In this document: in pieces, positions 17,048 to 26,232 of the stretch | How the letters are laid out: the number at the start of each line of letters is the position of its first letter | How positions within the stretch are numbered: the stretch's first letter is position 1 | Assembly (NCBI GenBank): GCA_903928055.1 | Contig: CAIYPG010000068.1 | Span: 62,001-126,000 of the forward strand | Source of the DNA: an uncultured beta proteobacterium | GTDB lineage: Bacteria; Pseudomonadota; Gammaproteobacteria; Burkholderiales; SG8-39 | DNA length: 64,000 nt | Reading direction: 5' to 3' | Made by a program: the position numbers and the translations under genes | Notes under the pieces: generated by a model | The model's database searches: none | The model's input: only the letters and a program-made list of their open reading frames with translations | What the model was told of the DNA's origin: nothing

Positions 17048-17124
17048 GTTATGGGCGGTTTATAAATATTATCAATTGGACTCTTTAATGAAAGGGTCTG
17101 CACATTTAAAGCAACAAATAATTA
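17048..17124. other. AT-rich intergenic gap with repeated TTATCAAT words
   Basis: One of the two sizeable gaps in the 31-gene operon. It is strongly AT-rich and carries ATTATCAATTG (from 17069) and AATTATCAAT at its high-coordinate border (ending about 17129). It may hold an internal promoter or a silencer/nucleoid-protein site ahead of the fucosyltransferase gene. No clear -35/-10 pair could be fixed on the minus strand. Confidence 0.4.
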
Positions 17125-18033
17125 TCAATGCCCATTATTAAGTTTGGCTTCCGGCGCTGAAAAAAGGATGTCTTTAAAACGCGCATTCGCGCTTTCGATG
17201 CTGTCATTCCATTCATTTAGTGAACCAGCACCCTCTGAAACGCGTGGCCGATAGCCGAACTCGAGCAGGTTTCGCGCCGCTGCAAGTCCTTGCGGAGACC
17301 CGGTTTCAAGGAGGATGGTCGGCTTTATGGTTGCCAGCATGTCGCCCAGTCCCGAAACAACATGGTCCTCGAAGTTCTCGGCATCGACTTTGATGAACTG
17401 GGGGCGAAGCTGTCTTTCTTCACATAGCTTATCCAGACGCGCAAGCTTCACCGGCACTGATTTGGCGGATGTCCCGAGTATCTCCGGCAACCTTGAGGAG
17501 GGAGTAAGAGTGTTCCAGGCGCTGTAGCGCACACCGTAGTCAGATATCGCGACAGTACCTTCCTGGTCTCCGGCGGCGAAATTGACGGCCTCGACGTTGC
17601 TCAACTCCGCCACATTGGAGGAAAGTATTTCGAACGTGGAAGGCGTGGGCTCCAGCGCAAGCACCCTGCCCTTTTCCCCGACCAGGTGCGACATCAGCAA
17701 GGTGCAGTAGCCGAAATGCGCGCCGACATCAAGCACGGATTGTCCGGTGCTAACCGATTTCATGATCATCCAGGTTACAGCCTCATCGAACATGCCGTAG
17801 GTGTAAAGGGCCTCCGAAGTCACTTCCGGAAGTACGACGGTCATTTGTTTGCCAAAGAACAGCCGTGTCGATACCGGGCCGCTACCCAAGCCATTGCGGG
17901 CCGCATGTCGTCGCACAAATGTCCAGATGCCCGGCGTTGCAAGTTTTGCGAGTCGCGGGCGGTGCATCAGCGCGCACGCGTTGGCAAATTTTGTCTCTAG
18001 CGTGTTCAATCGGGAACTCCTTGGCTGTGCCAT
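17125..18033 (-). CDS. FkbM-family SAM-dependent methyltransferase
   Basis: 302 residues, FkbM type. It has VLDVGAHFGYCTLLMSHLVG (SAM motif I), VLALEPTPSTFEILSSNV and PQFIKVDAENFEDHVVSGL, followed by KPTILLETGSP. FkbM-like proteins O-methylate sugars or lipids in many polysaccharide loci. The start at 18033 (MAQPRSSRLNTL) is preferred over an open frame 51 codons longer, which would overlap the upstream GT2 gene by 180 bp. Even so it overlaps that gene by 28 bp. Substrate unknown. Confidence 0.85.
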   Translation of the reverse strand: MAQPRSSRLNTLETKFANACALMHRPRLAKLATPGIWTFVRRHAARNGLGSGPVSTRLFFGKQMTVVLPEVTSEALYTYGMFDEAVTWMIMKSVSTGQSVLDVGAHFGYCTLLMSHLVGEKGRVLALEPTPSTFEILSSNVAELSNVEAVNFAAGDQEGTVAISDYGVRYSAWNTLTPSSRLPEILGTSAKSVPVKLARLDKLCEERQLRPQFIKVDAENFEDHVVSGLGDMLATIKPTILLETGSPQGLAAARNLLEFGYRPRVSEGAGSLNEWNDSIESANARFKDILFSAPEAKLNNGH

Positions 18034-18914
18034 TTCCGGGTTATTACCTGATAAATTTGGTGAAGCACGGACTTGATGTATTTCACCGGTAAAAGCGCAG
18101 CCAAAGCCATTTTTTCCAGAGGGTGCCGGGCAATGCGTCGGTAGGCTGAAAAATACTTTAGCGAATCCAGCAGCAGTAATTGGCACAATTTGGCGCTTAT
18201 GAAGGTCGTGACACTCTGATCTACATTAGCAGTAGCGGTGTCGGGTGTAACCCTGTTCTCGATCCTCGGATAGATGCGTGGATAGTGGGTTGTGCGGATG
18301 TCGATTGCCACGGTGCCGTCCTGCATGAGGTCAAAAAGGTAATGCATGTCCACGCCATGTGCGCAACCGAAATAAACATTGAATGGACGCGACAACAAAA
18401 CCTGGCGGCGGAACAGGCCGTAAATGAGATTTGCCTTGCCTCCGCTTTCTTCCCTCAGGAAGTATTGAATCAGGCGAAGAGTGCGCAGGCTGGCCATGGG
18501 TTTGAAAGGATACTCCCTGCAGATCTTGCCGCCGCCATCCATGCTGACGATTCTGCCAAAGGCCAGCAACGTATCACCTTTCACGTGCGGGCTGAGAATC
18601 TCAAGCCAGTTCGAATCGCGGACATCATCGTCGGCTGCCCACATGAACAGTTCCGCTCTGGCCTCCTTCAGCACGAAGTCATAGTTTAAATAGGCGCCAC
18701 GGTTCTTTTCCTGACGGAAATAGCGCACGCGGCTGTCGCGCGCCTCGTACTTCCTGCAAATTTGTTCCGTATCATCATTTGATGCATTGTCGGAAATGAT
18801 TAGCTCAATGTCCGATAGGGATTGGCCCAGAATGGATTCGATGGCTTCCCCGATGTAGCTGCCTCCGTTGAAGGTTGGCATGCCGATGCTGATGCGTGGC
18901 AGGTTAGCTCCCAT
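18006..18914 (-). CDS. Glycosyltransferase family 2
   Basis: Inverting GT-A glycosyltransferase of 302 residues from the chosen ATG at 18914 (MGANLPRISIGMPTFNGG). An upstream ATG at 18941 would add nine residues inside the flippase gene. Motifs are SIGMPTFNGGSYIGEAIESI, IELIISDNASNDDTEQIC, and the metal-binding ELFMWAADDDVRD near residue 95. The C-terminus is basic. Donor unknown. It overlaps the Wzx gene by 11 bp and the FkbM gene by 28 bp. Confidence 0.87.
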   Translation of the reverse strand: MGANLPRISIGMPTFNGGSYIGEAIESILGQSLSDIELIISDNASNDDTEQICRKYEARDSRVRYFRQEKNRGAYLNYDFVLKEARAELFMWAADDDVRDSNWLEILSPHVKGDTLLAFGRIVSMDGGGKICREYPFKPMASLRTLRLIQYFLREESGGKANLIYGLFRRQVLLSRPFNVYFGCAHGVDMHYLFDLMQDGTVAIDIRTTHYPRIYPRIENRVTPDTATANVDQSVTTFISAKLCQLLLLDSLKYFSAYRRIARHPLEKMALAALLPVKYIKSVLHQIYQVITRKWHSQGVPD

Positions 18915-20424
18915 GGCTTCTCCTGGCTTCACCGAAGGCATAGAAAATGCGATTCCTTATTTCCGGTAAGGTCAGAGTTGTTGCACACAGGCCTACAACT
19001 CCTACGAACGCGATGTACAGCAGTTGTCCTGCCATCTGCAATTCTGGCATCAGAGCGACGCCAGCCCAGGTAACCGCCGTACAGGCTAAGAGCGGCCGCA
19101 TCACGTCGAAAATGAACCAATTTCCAGCTTCGCCGTCGAGGGCGTCCCGGTGAACCAGTGGCATGGCCGCAATTACATAGCCTAGGTTCAGCACCACCCA
19201 CCCTGTTGCCGCGCCGATTACGCCGAATCGAAACGTAAGGAAGTAGGTGATCGGCACAACCAGAATTAGCGCAACTATATTTATAGTCACAGCTAGTCGT
19301 GTTTCCCCGGCGGCAAACTGCATCTGGAAGGGAATCTGGACAATGGCATTGAGCAGGGTTCCAATCAGCATGATACTCAGTACCGGTGCAGTAAGTGCCG
19401 ACAGGGTGGCGTTCGAAGTCCATATGAACAACAACTCATGATCAAAGAAAAAGAAGATAGAGGCCACTGGAATAATTATCAATGAAACGGCTTGGCATGC
19501 AAGGTGATAGAGACTTACGGATAATTTGTGATCAGAACTTGAAGATGCTCTGGCGAGGCGCGGAAACATGGCGCTGCCAATAGGTCCGACGAGATAGAGA
19601 AGCGTATTCGCGATCAGCCAGGCGAGGCTGTAGTAGCCGAATTGGTCCAGCGTCAGCAACTGACTCAGGATCAACTTGTCAAACTGAGTCATGATCGCGC
19701 CGAGGATGGCAATCGTGGCCAGACCTGCTGTATAGCGCCATCGTGCATGCAGCAGGACGAGATCGAATTCGGGCCTGCCGTTGCAGTGAGGAAGTGCCCG
19801 CCACAGAACGATGGCGAGGACGAGCGTTTGCAGACCGTTGACAAGCGCCTGCCAGATAAAGAATGCCTCTGCGGTTGGTGACAGCCACCACAATACGACG
19901 AGGCTTCCAATGCCACGCGCGGTGGCGAAACTCGCAAGCACAATATTGAGAAATACCTGGCGCTCCAACCCCATCAGGCCGCCGGCATACAGCCCCGACG
20001 GCCATTGTGCCGCCAGCGCCACGGCCATGAGTTGCAGGGCCGTACTGACCGCGGACGGAGTCAGACCGACTGGACGAAGCCAGCGGCCGGCAATTACTTC
20101 AGAGGCCAGCGCTAGTGACGACGCTGCGCCAATACCCAGGCACCAATAAGGAAGTTCGAAAGTGCGAAGAAGGTTTCTCAGACCGCTTGTTTCGAATTCA
20201 TTGACGCGCGATTGGGCCAGTTCCCTGTTCAGGGTCGTGCTGAATCCGAGATCAAGGATGTTGGCGAGTGAACTTAGCATCAGGAAGATTCCGACCAGGC
20301 CGTAGTTCTCCGCGCCCATGGCACGTATATATAGGGGAACAAATGCGATCGACATCAGCACCGACCAGCTCTTGCCTGCAAAGTTGGCGGCGATGTTCAG
20401 CTTTAGCGAAGGCAACTGCCTCAT
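18904..20424 (-). CDS. wzx: Polysaccharide flippase (Wzx/RfbX-like)
   Basis: Very hydrophobic 506-residue protein with about 12-14 predicted membrane helices. It opens with KLNIAANFAGKSWSVLMSIA, typical of the MATE/MOP polysaccharide-transport family. It would flip the undecaprenyl-linked oligosaccharide to the periplasm. ATG at 20424 is taken as start; a GTG three codons earlier (20433) is possible. It is the only flippase in the window, and no ABC exporter genes are present, which implies a Wzx-type route. The gap before it (20434-20545) is the largest in the operon and shows no gene. Confidence 0.88.
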   Translation of the reverse strand: MRQLPSLKLNIAANFAGKSWSVLMSIAFVPLYIRAMGAENYGLVGIFLMLSSLANILDLGFSTTLNRELAQSRVNEFETSGLRNLLRTFELPYWCLGIGAASSLALASEVIAGRWLRPVGLTPSAVSTALQLMAVALAAQWPSGLYAGGLMGLERQVFLNIVLASFATARGIGSLVVLWWLSPTAEAFFIWQALVNGLQTLVLAIVLWRALPHCNGRPEFDLVLLHARWRYTAGLATIAILGAIMTQFDKLILSQLLTLDQFGYYSLAWLIANTLLYLVGPIGSAMFPRLARASSSSDHKLSVSLYHLACQAVSLIIIPVASIFFFFDHELLFIWTSNATLSALTAPVLSIMLIGTLLNAIVQIPFQMQFAAGETRLAVTINIVALILVVPITYFLTFRFGVIGAATGWVVLNLGYVIAAMPLVHRDALDGEAGNWFIFDVMRPLLACTAVTWAGVALMPELQMAGQLLYIAFVGVVGLCATTLTLPEIRNRIFYAFGEARRSHGS

Positions 20425-20545
20425 TGCCGACACGATCTTTCGCTTCGGCAGATTTTTTGTGGAGGGAGGCCGATCATTGTCGGGAGTTGCTGCAGAGACA
20501 GAAGATATGGCCGAGATAGAGGCGTTCGGCTGTGATCGCTTTCAC

Positions 20546-21310
20546 TCAGGTTCGTCGCAGCCATGCGCCTGGCCAATGGGTGATGTTGGATTCAAGACGG
20601 CTTTCATTGAAGAGCCATGGTGGTTGTTCCAATACAAACTCCGGATGGCTGGCCGCGAAAATACGCGCAGCCTCCGATGGATTGTCAGTCTTCCAGTCGG
20701 GTTTGCCGCGTGGCACATCGGCAAGGTCGTACATGATGCCGTCGGTCGCCACGATGTAGGAACCCGGTGTCACCAGGCCGGCATAGGCATCCAGTTCTCC
20801 AAGAACATGATTTTTGCTGTGATCCGAGTCAAGGATCACCAGCACGCGTTCCCCCGGCTTGACTAGTCCCGCGACCTCACGCACGGTTTCCAGTGCGGTT
20901 GATGAACGCTCGATCAGGGTAATGTACCCAGCAAGGGGGTGCGCTTCAATGGCCGCCCGGTTGTGCGGCCTGATTTCAATATCAATGCCGACAATTCGTC
21001 CCTTGTCTAATGCTTTGCATAAGCTGGCGTAGAAAATGAGCGAGCCGCCGTGAGCCACTCCAGTTTCGATAATGACGTCTGGTTGCAATCGGGAAATTAC
21101 TTCCTGAATGCGGATCATGTCCTCGGGCAACTGGATGACCGGTCGTCCCATCCAACTGAAGGTGTACTGGTATTTCTGATTCCATCCGACCCTTACCCAT
21201 TGTCGGGAGATGCTGGCAAATGCTTCCCTGCTGTACAGGCCGAGCACGCGGGTCATGCCAGCATCCTCTTCTGTCAGGGTGTTCTTGTCGGTGTCTATAA
21301 TTATCTTCAT
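20546..21310 (-). CDS. Cephalosporin-hydroxylase/CmcI-family methyltransferase-like protein
   Basis: 254 residues with the CmcI/rhamnosyl O-methyltransferase fold signatures: PDVIIETGVAHGGSLIFYAS (SAM motif), GRIVGIDIEIRPHNR, VLVILDSDHSKNHVLGEL and SYIVATDGIMYDL. Members in glycan loci are thought to be SAM-dependent sugar O-methyltransferases despite the family name. The metal-ligand-like Asp and His residues (DSDHSKNH) are present. It overlaps the preceding C-methyltransferase-like gene by 4 bp, which links it to the CDP-deoxyhexose branch. The substrate is inference. Confidence 0.82.
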   Translation of the reverse strand: MKIIIDTDKNTLTEEDAGMTRVLGLYSREAFASISRQWVRVGWNQKYQYTFSWMGRPVIQLPEDMIRIQEVISRLQPDVIIETGVAHGGSLIFYASLCKALDKGRIVGIDIEIRPHNRAAIEAHPLAGYITLIERSSTALETVREVAGLVKPGERVLVILDSDHSKNHVLGELDAYAGLVTPGSYIVATDGIMYDLADVPRGKPDWKTDNPSEAARIFAASHPEFVLEQPPWLFNESRLESNITHWPGAWLRRT

Positions 21311-22503
21311 TTCACGTCCACGAAGTTCGCTTGGATGCCATTGCTCTTGAGCAGGGCGGTATTTTCCTGCCGGTAATTCGGGTTCATCAGCACGATGTCT
21401 GTAATGCCGCGTCTTGGAAGATCGCGATAGTCCACGATGGGGTGCCCCGATCCTGGAATGAAACGTCCCTGCTTGCGCGGATTGAGATCAACGACACAAT
21501 CGAGCAGTTTGCAGTCAGGGTCAATAAGGTTGGCAAAAGTTGCGCCTTTCGCACCGGCGCCCCAAAGGCAGATTTTCCCCTTCTCCGCGTAGTGGCGTAT
21601 TTTAGTTTTCCACTTCTGCAGCAGTGAGGATTCTGCGGTGGCGTACTCGCGTGCCTGCTCCAGCAGATTGTCCTTGCGTGGGACGGCATGAACTGGCGTT
21701 TCAGCAGGCGTGGCCTCGATGAGTTGATACTGTCCGTCAAACAGATGCCGGGTTGATGCGACGTGAAATCCAGACAACTCAAACGCGGTCGCCAGGGATC
21801 GTTCAGTGAACAGAGAACAATGCTCGTAGAAGAAGTCCCAGAAAACCCTGCCGGCAAGTATCCATTCCACGCACGGTGTTTCAAAAAACACCTTGGCATG
21901 ATGCTTGTTTCCGACAGCCTCGCGCACTGCTCCGAGTAGTTCCAGTGGACGCGCAAGGTGCTCGATGACATGGCGGCAGACGATGATATCGCCCGGTTCG
22001 TCGGCCCAGCGCTTATCGTAGGTCTGGGCGACGAATTGGACGCGCCCATCGAGGTCGGATTCCGGCCCGAGATAACTTGGGTCGTAGCCGATGCCGGTGT
22101 TATTCGAGCCGGGATAGGCGACAAGCTTGCGCAGGAATCCACCTTTTCCGCAGCCGACTTCGATGATGCGATTGTGGTGGACTCCACGTTCCATGACCAG
22201 ATACCGGGCCAATTCGTTAAGATAGTCGTCGAAAATGCCCGAGCAGTCCTGGGTGTTGTCGTAGCCAGCGCCATAGGACAGCCGGGATGCATCAAAGCTG
22301 TGGTTGAATACAAAACCGCAGTCCAGGCATGCGCGCATATCCAGGTCGCCACGCGCAATGCACCGGGCGGCTTCCATTGACTCGAACAGAAGATTCTGGT
22401 GCACCGGGACTCCGGTACGGCGAACAAACGTTTCGCACCTTGATGCCCCGCACACGGGGCATGGGGCCGCCGATTCCATGGCGATGGGGTCAGGCCTGCT
22501 CAT
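21307..22503 (-). CDS. NDP-sugar C-methyltransferase-like protein
   Basis: 398 residues in the three-part layout of sugar C-methyltransferases. There is an N-terminal zinc finger (CPVC at 15-18 and a later CLDC), a SAM-binding centre (IIEVGCGKGGFLRKL, IVCRHVIEHLARP), and a C-terminal Rossmann-like Methyltransf_14 region (ICLWGAGAKGATFANL, LNPRKQGRFIPGSG). The strip FYEHCSLFTERSL stands where TylC3/NovU-type enzymes have YHEHxSYFS, so the catalytic Glu-His pair is kept but the surroundings diverge. It is a distant paralogue of the gene at 23,942. It may methylate the CDP-sugar or its product; function is uncertain. Confidence 0.8.
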   Translation of the reverse strand: MSRPDPIAMESAAPCPVCGASRCETFVRRTGVPVHQNLLFESMEAARCIARGDLDMRACLDCGFVFNHSFDASRLSYGAGYDNTQDCSGIFDDYLNELARYLVMERGVHHNRIIEVGCGKGGFLRKLVAYPGSNNTGIGYDPSYLGPESDLDGRVQFVAQTYDKRWADEPGDIIVCRHVIEHLARPLELLGAVREAVGNKHHAKVFFETPCVEWILAGRVFWDFFYEHCSLFTERSLATAFELSGFHVASTRHLFDGQYQLIEATPAETPVHAVPRKDNLLEQAREYATAESSLLQKWKTKIRHYAEKGKICLWGAGAKGATFANLIDPDCKLLDCVVDLNPRKQGRFIPGSGHPIVDYRDLPRRGITDIVLMNPNYRQENTALLKSNGIQANFVDVK

Positions 22504-23395
22504 GACTCTTCCACCAATTTATGGTGCGCAGCATTCCCTCATCGAGACCAATTCGCGGAAACCAGCCCAGTTCAGTTTTAAGTCGGCGGATGTTTGCCGC
22601 CAGTGTTTGAGGAGATCCGTCGGTAAGGGTCGGCTCCAGCCGGATCAAATCGGGCTTACCCAGCTGATTGGCGATGGCACTGACCAGTTCACCGATTCTG
22701 ACTGGTTCACCGCGGGCAATGTTGAGTGCGCCGGATAGTTTGCTGTCCAGCAGGGCGGCGAACGCATCCGCAGCGTCCTCCACATACAGGAAATCGCGCC
22801 GCTGCTCGCCGCTGGAGCACCGTGCTGGTTTGTTGTGCAAAAGATTCGTTATGACGTGAGGAACCAGGCGCCCGGGCTTTTCTCCTGGACCGAACAGATA
22901 GAAGATGCGGCCCCAGGCGCTGTTCAATCCGGTAGCGGCCGAATGCGCTGCAAGCAATTCACTGAGTGCATGCTTGCAAGTGCCATAGACACTGGCTGGT
23001 CTCAATGGTGTGCAGTCTTCATCACATATGCCACTGGACCAGTCGTACTCGGCACAGGTACCCGCGAAAACCGCGCGCCGCCCTCCGTGTTCCGTAAATG
23101 CCCGCAACAGGCCCAGGCTGGTCTCGACCCAGGCGACATTGGCGGGGGATTCCCAATAACGACCGTGTTCGGTGTACCACGCAAAATGCAGCAAATGGGT
23201 TGGCTTCACCAAAGCCATGAGACTGCGATATGCCGAGGCATCAAACAGGTCAGCGCGATGCCAAGTCACATCGGGCACGTTGCCGATTTGATCCCGGGAA
23301 GAAACGGCATGGATCTCAAATCCACGTGCTTTCAGGCTGGGCAAGGTGTGCCGGCCGATGAACCCGCTTGCTCCAGTCAGCATAACGCGTTTCAT
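22490..23395 (-). CDS. NAD(P)-dependent epimerase/reductase, probable CDP-4-keto-6-deoxyhexose reductase
   Basis: Extended SDR protein, 301 residues. It has MLTGASGFIGRHTLPSL at 5-21, FAGTCAEYDWSSG, the catalytic YGTCK and RDFLYVEDAADAF. Its layout resembles RfbJ-type (CDP-abequose synthase) 4-ketoreductases. It lies between an RmlC-like epimerase (4-bp overlap) and a C-methyltransferase-like gene (14-bp overlap), in the cluster that starts with rfbF-rfbG. The expected role is final reduction of the C4 keto group of the methylated CDP-sugar. A 4-epimerase role is possible. Confidence 0.82.
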   Translation of the reverse strand: MKRVMLTGASGFIGRHTLPSLKARGFEIHAVSSRDQIGNVPDVTWHRADLFDASAYRSLMALVKPTHLLHFAWYTEHGRYWESPANVAWVETSLGLLRAFTEHGGRRAVFAGTCAEYDWSSGICDEDCTPLRPASVYGTCKHALSELLAAHSAATGLNSAWGRIFYLFGPGEKPGRLVPHVITNLLHNKPARCSSGEQRRDFLYVEDAADAFAALLDSKLSGALNIARGEPVRIGELVSAIANQLGKPDLIRLEPTLTDGSPQTLAANIRRLKTELGWFPRIGLDEGMLRTINWWKSHEQA

Positions 23396-23922
23396 GAAAT
23401 GAAATCCGGGTAGGTGCTGTCGCGCTCACTGATCATGCTAATTTCAGCCGGCCAGCGAATGCCGAATGCCGGATCATTCCAGCGAAAGCCGCGTGTTCCG
23501 TGCGGCTGGTAGGCAGGGGTGATCTCGTACAGGACTTCGCTGTCATCCTGTAGGGTCAGGAAGCCGTGCGCACATCCGGCCGGAACGTACAGGGCAAGCC
23601 GGTTATCAGCCGATAGTTCTGCCGAGATCCATTTCAGGAAGGTGGGCGATTCCTTCCTGAGATCGACGATGACGTCATGAATCGCACCCGTGGTGCATCG
23701 GACCAGCTTGGTTTCTTCGTTTGGGGCTGCCTGAAAGTGCATGCCTCTCAGCGTCCCCTTGGAGCGATTGTAGGAGATGCTGGATTGGACAAATGATGAA
23801 ACCAGTCCGGCCCTGCTGAATTCTTCCTGGCAAAGGGTCCGCGCGAAAAAACCGCGCTCATCCTCAAGGCGCTCGGGTTTTACGAGGTAGACGCCCTCCA
23901 GTTCAGATTCGGAAAATATCAT
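23392..23922 (-). CDS. RmlC-like sugar 3- or 3,5-epimerase, second copy
   Basis: 176-residue cupin of the dTDP-4-dehydrorhamnose 3,5-epimerase family. Family features are GVYLVKPERLEDERGFFART, the catalytic-His strip GTLRGMHFQ, and VPAGCAHGFLTL. Near the C-terminus ITPAYQPHGTRGFRWNDP keeps a Tyr near the active-site position, but the context differs from canonical RmlC (TDFYAPE), which is present separately at 30,002. Together with rfbFG and a TylC3-type methyltransferase it likely epimerises a CDP-4-keto-6-deoxyhexose rather than the dTDP sugar. This is inferred from position and divergence. Confidence 0.85.
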   Translation of the reverse strand: MIFSESELEGVYLVKPERLEDERGFFARTLCQEEFSRAGLVSSFVQSSISYNRSKGTLRGMHFQAAPNEETKLVRCTTGAIHDVIVDLRKESPTFLKWISAELSADNRLALYVPAGCAHGFLTLQDDSEVLYEITPAYQPHGTRGFRWNDPAFGIRWPAEISMISERDSTYPDFIS

Positions 23923-23941
23923 CCGCTGTTTGACGCCTGCA

Positions 23942-25171
23942 CTAGAGAACCGCGAGTTCAGGAATAGGCACCACGAATTGGCCGCCCCATGTGCGCACGA
24001 TGCTCATCTGCGACATGATTTCATCCCTGAGATTCCAGGGAAGTATGAGAATGTAGTCTGGGCGCTCCTCGGTGATCCGGTCTGGATGGTGGATCGGAAT
24101 ATGCGTGCCCGGCAGGAGCCGCCCCTGCTTGTGTTCGCTGCGGTCCACCGTGAAATCGAGGAAGTCGGTACGAATGCCGCAGTAGTTCAGCAAGGTATTT
24201 CCTTTGGCCGGGGCGCCATAGCCCACGATGCGTTTTCCGGCTTTCTTGGAGGTGATCAGGAATTCCAGCAAAGCTCGTTTGGTGCGTTGCACCTGTTCGG
24301 AAAATTTCCGATAGGTCAGTGCCGACTCAATTCCCTGGCTCAATTCATCATCCAGCAGAATACGCACCCTGAATGACTCGGCATGGCTGGATGCTACGGG
24401 GCAGGCGTAAACACGGAGTGATCCGCCGTGGGTAGGGAGCTGCTCGACGTCGAAAATTCTCAGTCCATGGGCGGCGAGCACCCTGTGCACCGTGGCAAAG
24501 GAGAAATACGAAAAATGCTCGTGATAAATGGTGTCGAACTGGTTTTCTTGTATCAGGCGCAATAAATGGGGGAATTCCAGAGTGAGCGTTCCTGAGGGAC
24601 GAAGTAACCGGGCCAGCCCGGCAACAAAATCATTCAGATTCGGAACGTGGGCCAGAACGTTGTTTGCAACGATGAGGTCAGCGGATTGTCCCTGTTCTGC
24701 CAACTCCTCGGCGAGTGCGACCCCAAAAAAGCGGCTGATTGTGGGAACACCTTTGGCGATTGCAGCCGCAGCGACATTGCGTGCTGGCTCGATTCCAAGG
24801 ACCGGGATATTGGCCGCTTGGAAATATTGCAGTAGATATCCGTCATTGCTGGCGATTTCGACGACCAGGCTTTTGGCATCCAGTTTTTGCCGCCCGATTG
24901 CCCCATCCACATATTGCCTGGCATGCTCAAGCCAGGAGTCGGAGTAAGAGGAGAAATAAGCGTAATCTCCGAAAATCCTTTCCGGGCTCTCGAATTCTTC
25001 GAGCTGTACCAGCCAGCATTGTTCGCAGACGAACGCGTGCAGCGGAAAGAACGGCTCCATACGCTGGGATGCAGACGCTTCTACATAGGCATTGGACAAT
25101 GGTGACATGCCCAGGTCGCAAAAGGACAGCGTGAGCGGGGCCCGGCAGAAACGGCAGGCGGGGGGCGTCAT
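23942..25171 (-). CDS. NDP-4-keto-6-deoxyhexose C-methyltransferase (TylC3/NovU/TcaB9 type)
   Basis: 409 residues matching sugar C-methyltransferases that place a methyl group on the carbon next to the 4-keto group. The N-terminal zinc site uses CRFC (6-9) and CEQC (49-52). The SAM-binding region has VVEIASNDGYLLQYFQ and VANNVLAHVPNL. The catalytic strip YHEHFSYFS is at 216-224, containing the Glu-His pair used by TcaB9. The C-terminal domain has GYGAPAKGNTLLNY and KQGRLLPGTHIPI. It overlaps rfbG by ATGA. The natural substrate here is probably CDP-4-keto-6-deoxyglucose or its epimer, giving a branched-chain sugar. Confidence 0.88.
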   Translation of the reverse strand: MTPPACRFCRAPLTLSFCDLGMSPLSNAYVEASASQRMEPFFPLHAFVCEQCWLVQLEEFESPERIFGDYAYFSSYSDSWLEHARQYVDGAIGRQKLDAKSLVVEIASNDGYLLQYFQAANIPVLGIEPARNVAAAAIAKGVPTISRFFGVALAEELAEQGQSADLIVANNVLAHVPNLNDFVAGLARLLRPSGTLTLEFPHLLRLIQENQFDTIYHEHFSYFSFATVHRVLAAHGLRIFDVEQLPTHGGSLRVYACPVASSHAESFRVRILLDDELSQGIESALTYRKFSEQVQRTKRALLEFLITSKKAGKRIVGYGAPAKGNTLLNYCGIRTDFLDFTVDRSEHKQGRLLPGTHIPIHHPDRITEERPDYILILPWNLRDEIMSQMSIVRTWGGQFVVPIPELAVL

Positions 25172-26232
25172 TGGAGGCTCATATATTGGTCGATTTGTCG
25201 CTCGGTCAGTGCCCTCATGTTTGTGCCTTCAGCATGAGCTCGATACCATTCGATTGTCCAGGCAACGGCGGCATCGAAGTCGAGGCGGGGGCGCCAACCC
25301 AGGCGTGTTCTGGCTTTGCTGGCATCAAGGAATAGCAGCTTGGTTTCGTGCGGGTGATCACCGCCCACATGTTCAAATCGGGCGCCATTCCCCCAGAGTT
25401 GTGCCGCACGATCTGCAACGACTCCCACACTAACCTGGCTCTCTGCATCAGGACCGAAATTCCACGCTTCCGCAAACATGGGTCCCTGGACGAAGAGTTT
25501 TTCCGCCAAATTCAGGTAACCGGCTAGCGGATCAAGTACATGCTGCCAAGGGCGGACCGCCCCTGGATTGCGCAGTTGTGCCGGGCGACTTTTTGAAAAT
25601 GCGTGGACTAGATCCGGTAACAATCTGTCCTCGGACCAGTCGCCGCCGCCGATGACATTGCCGGCCCGGGCTGACGCTACGGCTGTGGTCTGGTCATCCG
25701 GGGCGGAGAAATAAGATCGCCGGAAGGCGGCGGTGACAATTTCTGCGCAAGCCTTACTGCTCGAATAGGGATCGAAGCCCCCCAGCGGATCGGCTTCAGT
25801 GTAACCGCGTCCTGGATTTTGATCCTCGTAGCATTTGTCGGTGGTGACCACGAGCGCAGCACGAATACTCTTCGTGCTGCGCACTGCCTCCAGCACGTGC
25901 GCAGTTCCCATGATGTTGGTGGCGAATGTGTTCAGCGGCTGCTGGTAGGAGCGTCGCACCAGTGATTGCGCGGCCAGATGAAGTACGATCTCCGGTTGCT
26001 TGGCGTTGAGCTTGGCGTTAACCGTCGCAGCATCCTTAATGTCAACGAAGCTGCTGTCCATTGATCTGGCAACATCTGCAAGTTCGAACAGATTGGGGCG
26101 TGTTTCAGGCGGAAGTGCCAGCCCGGAAACTTGAGCTCCCATTCGCTGCAACCAGAGCGATATCCACGCCCCTTTGAAACCCGTGTGTCCGGTAACGAGG
26201 ACGCGTTTTCCTTTCCAAAACCCGGGAGTCAT
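25168..26232 (-). CDS. rfbG: CDP-glucose 4,6-dehydratase
   Basis: Extended SDR dehydratase (354 residues from ATG 26232) making CDP-4-keto-6-deoxyglucose. The N-terminus [21 protein letters not shown] is nearly invariant in RfbG. Also present are [36 protein letters not shown], the YSSSKACAE catalytic Tyr-Lys and [18 protein letters not shown]. The ATG at 26232 overlaps the rfbF stop by 4 bp; an in-frame start 11 codons earlier lies inside rfbF and is not needed. It feeds the C-methyltransferase and epimerase encoded next. Confidence 0.95.
   Translation of the reverse strand: MTPGFWKGKRVLVTGHTGFKGAWISLWLQRMGAQVSGLALPPETRPNLFELADVARSMDSSFVDIKDAATVNAKLNAKQPEIVLHLAAQSLVRRSYQQPLNTFATNIMGTAHVLEAVRSTKSIRAALVVTTDKCYEDQNPGRGYTEADPLGGFDPYSSSKACAEIVTAAFRRSYFSAPDDQTTAVASARAGNVIGGGDWSEDRLLPDLVHAFSKSRPAQLRNPGAVRPWQHVLDPLAGYLNLAEKLFVQGPMFAEAWNFGPDAESQVSVGVVADRAAQLWGNGARFEHVGGDHPHETKLLFLDASKARTRLGWRPRLDFDAAVAWTIEWYRAHAEGTNMRALTERQIDQYMSLQ

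Noticed and set aside
20434-20545. Small gene or riboswitch in the 112-bp gap before wzx
   Set aside because: No start/ribosome-site pair with a plausible peptide, and no stable hairpin set was found.
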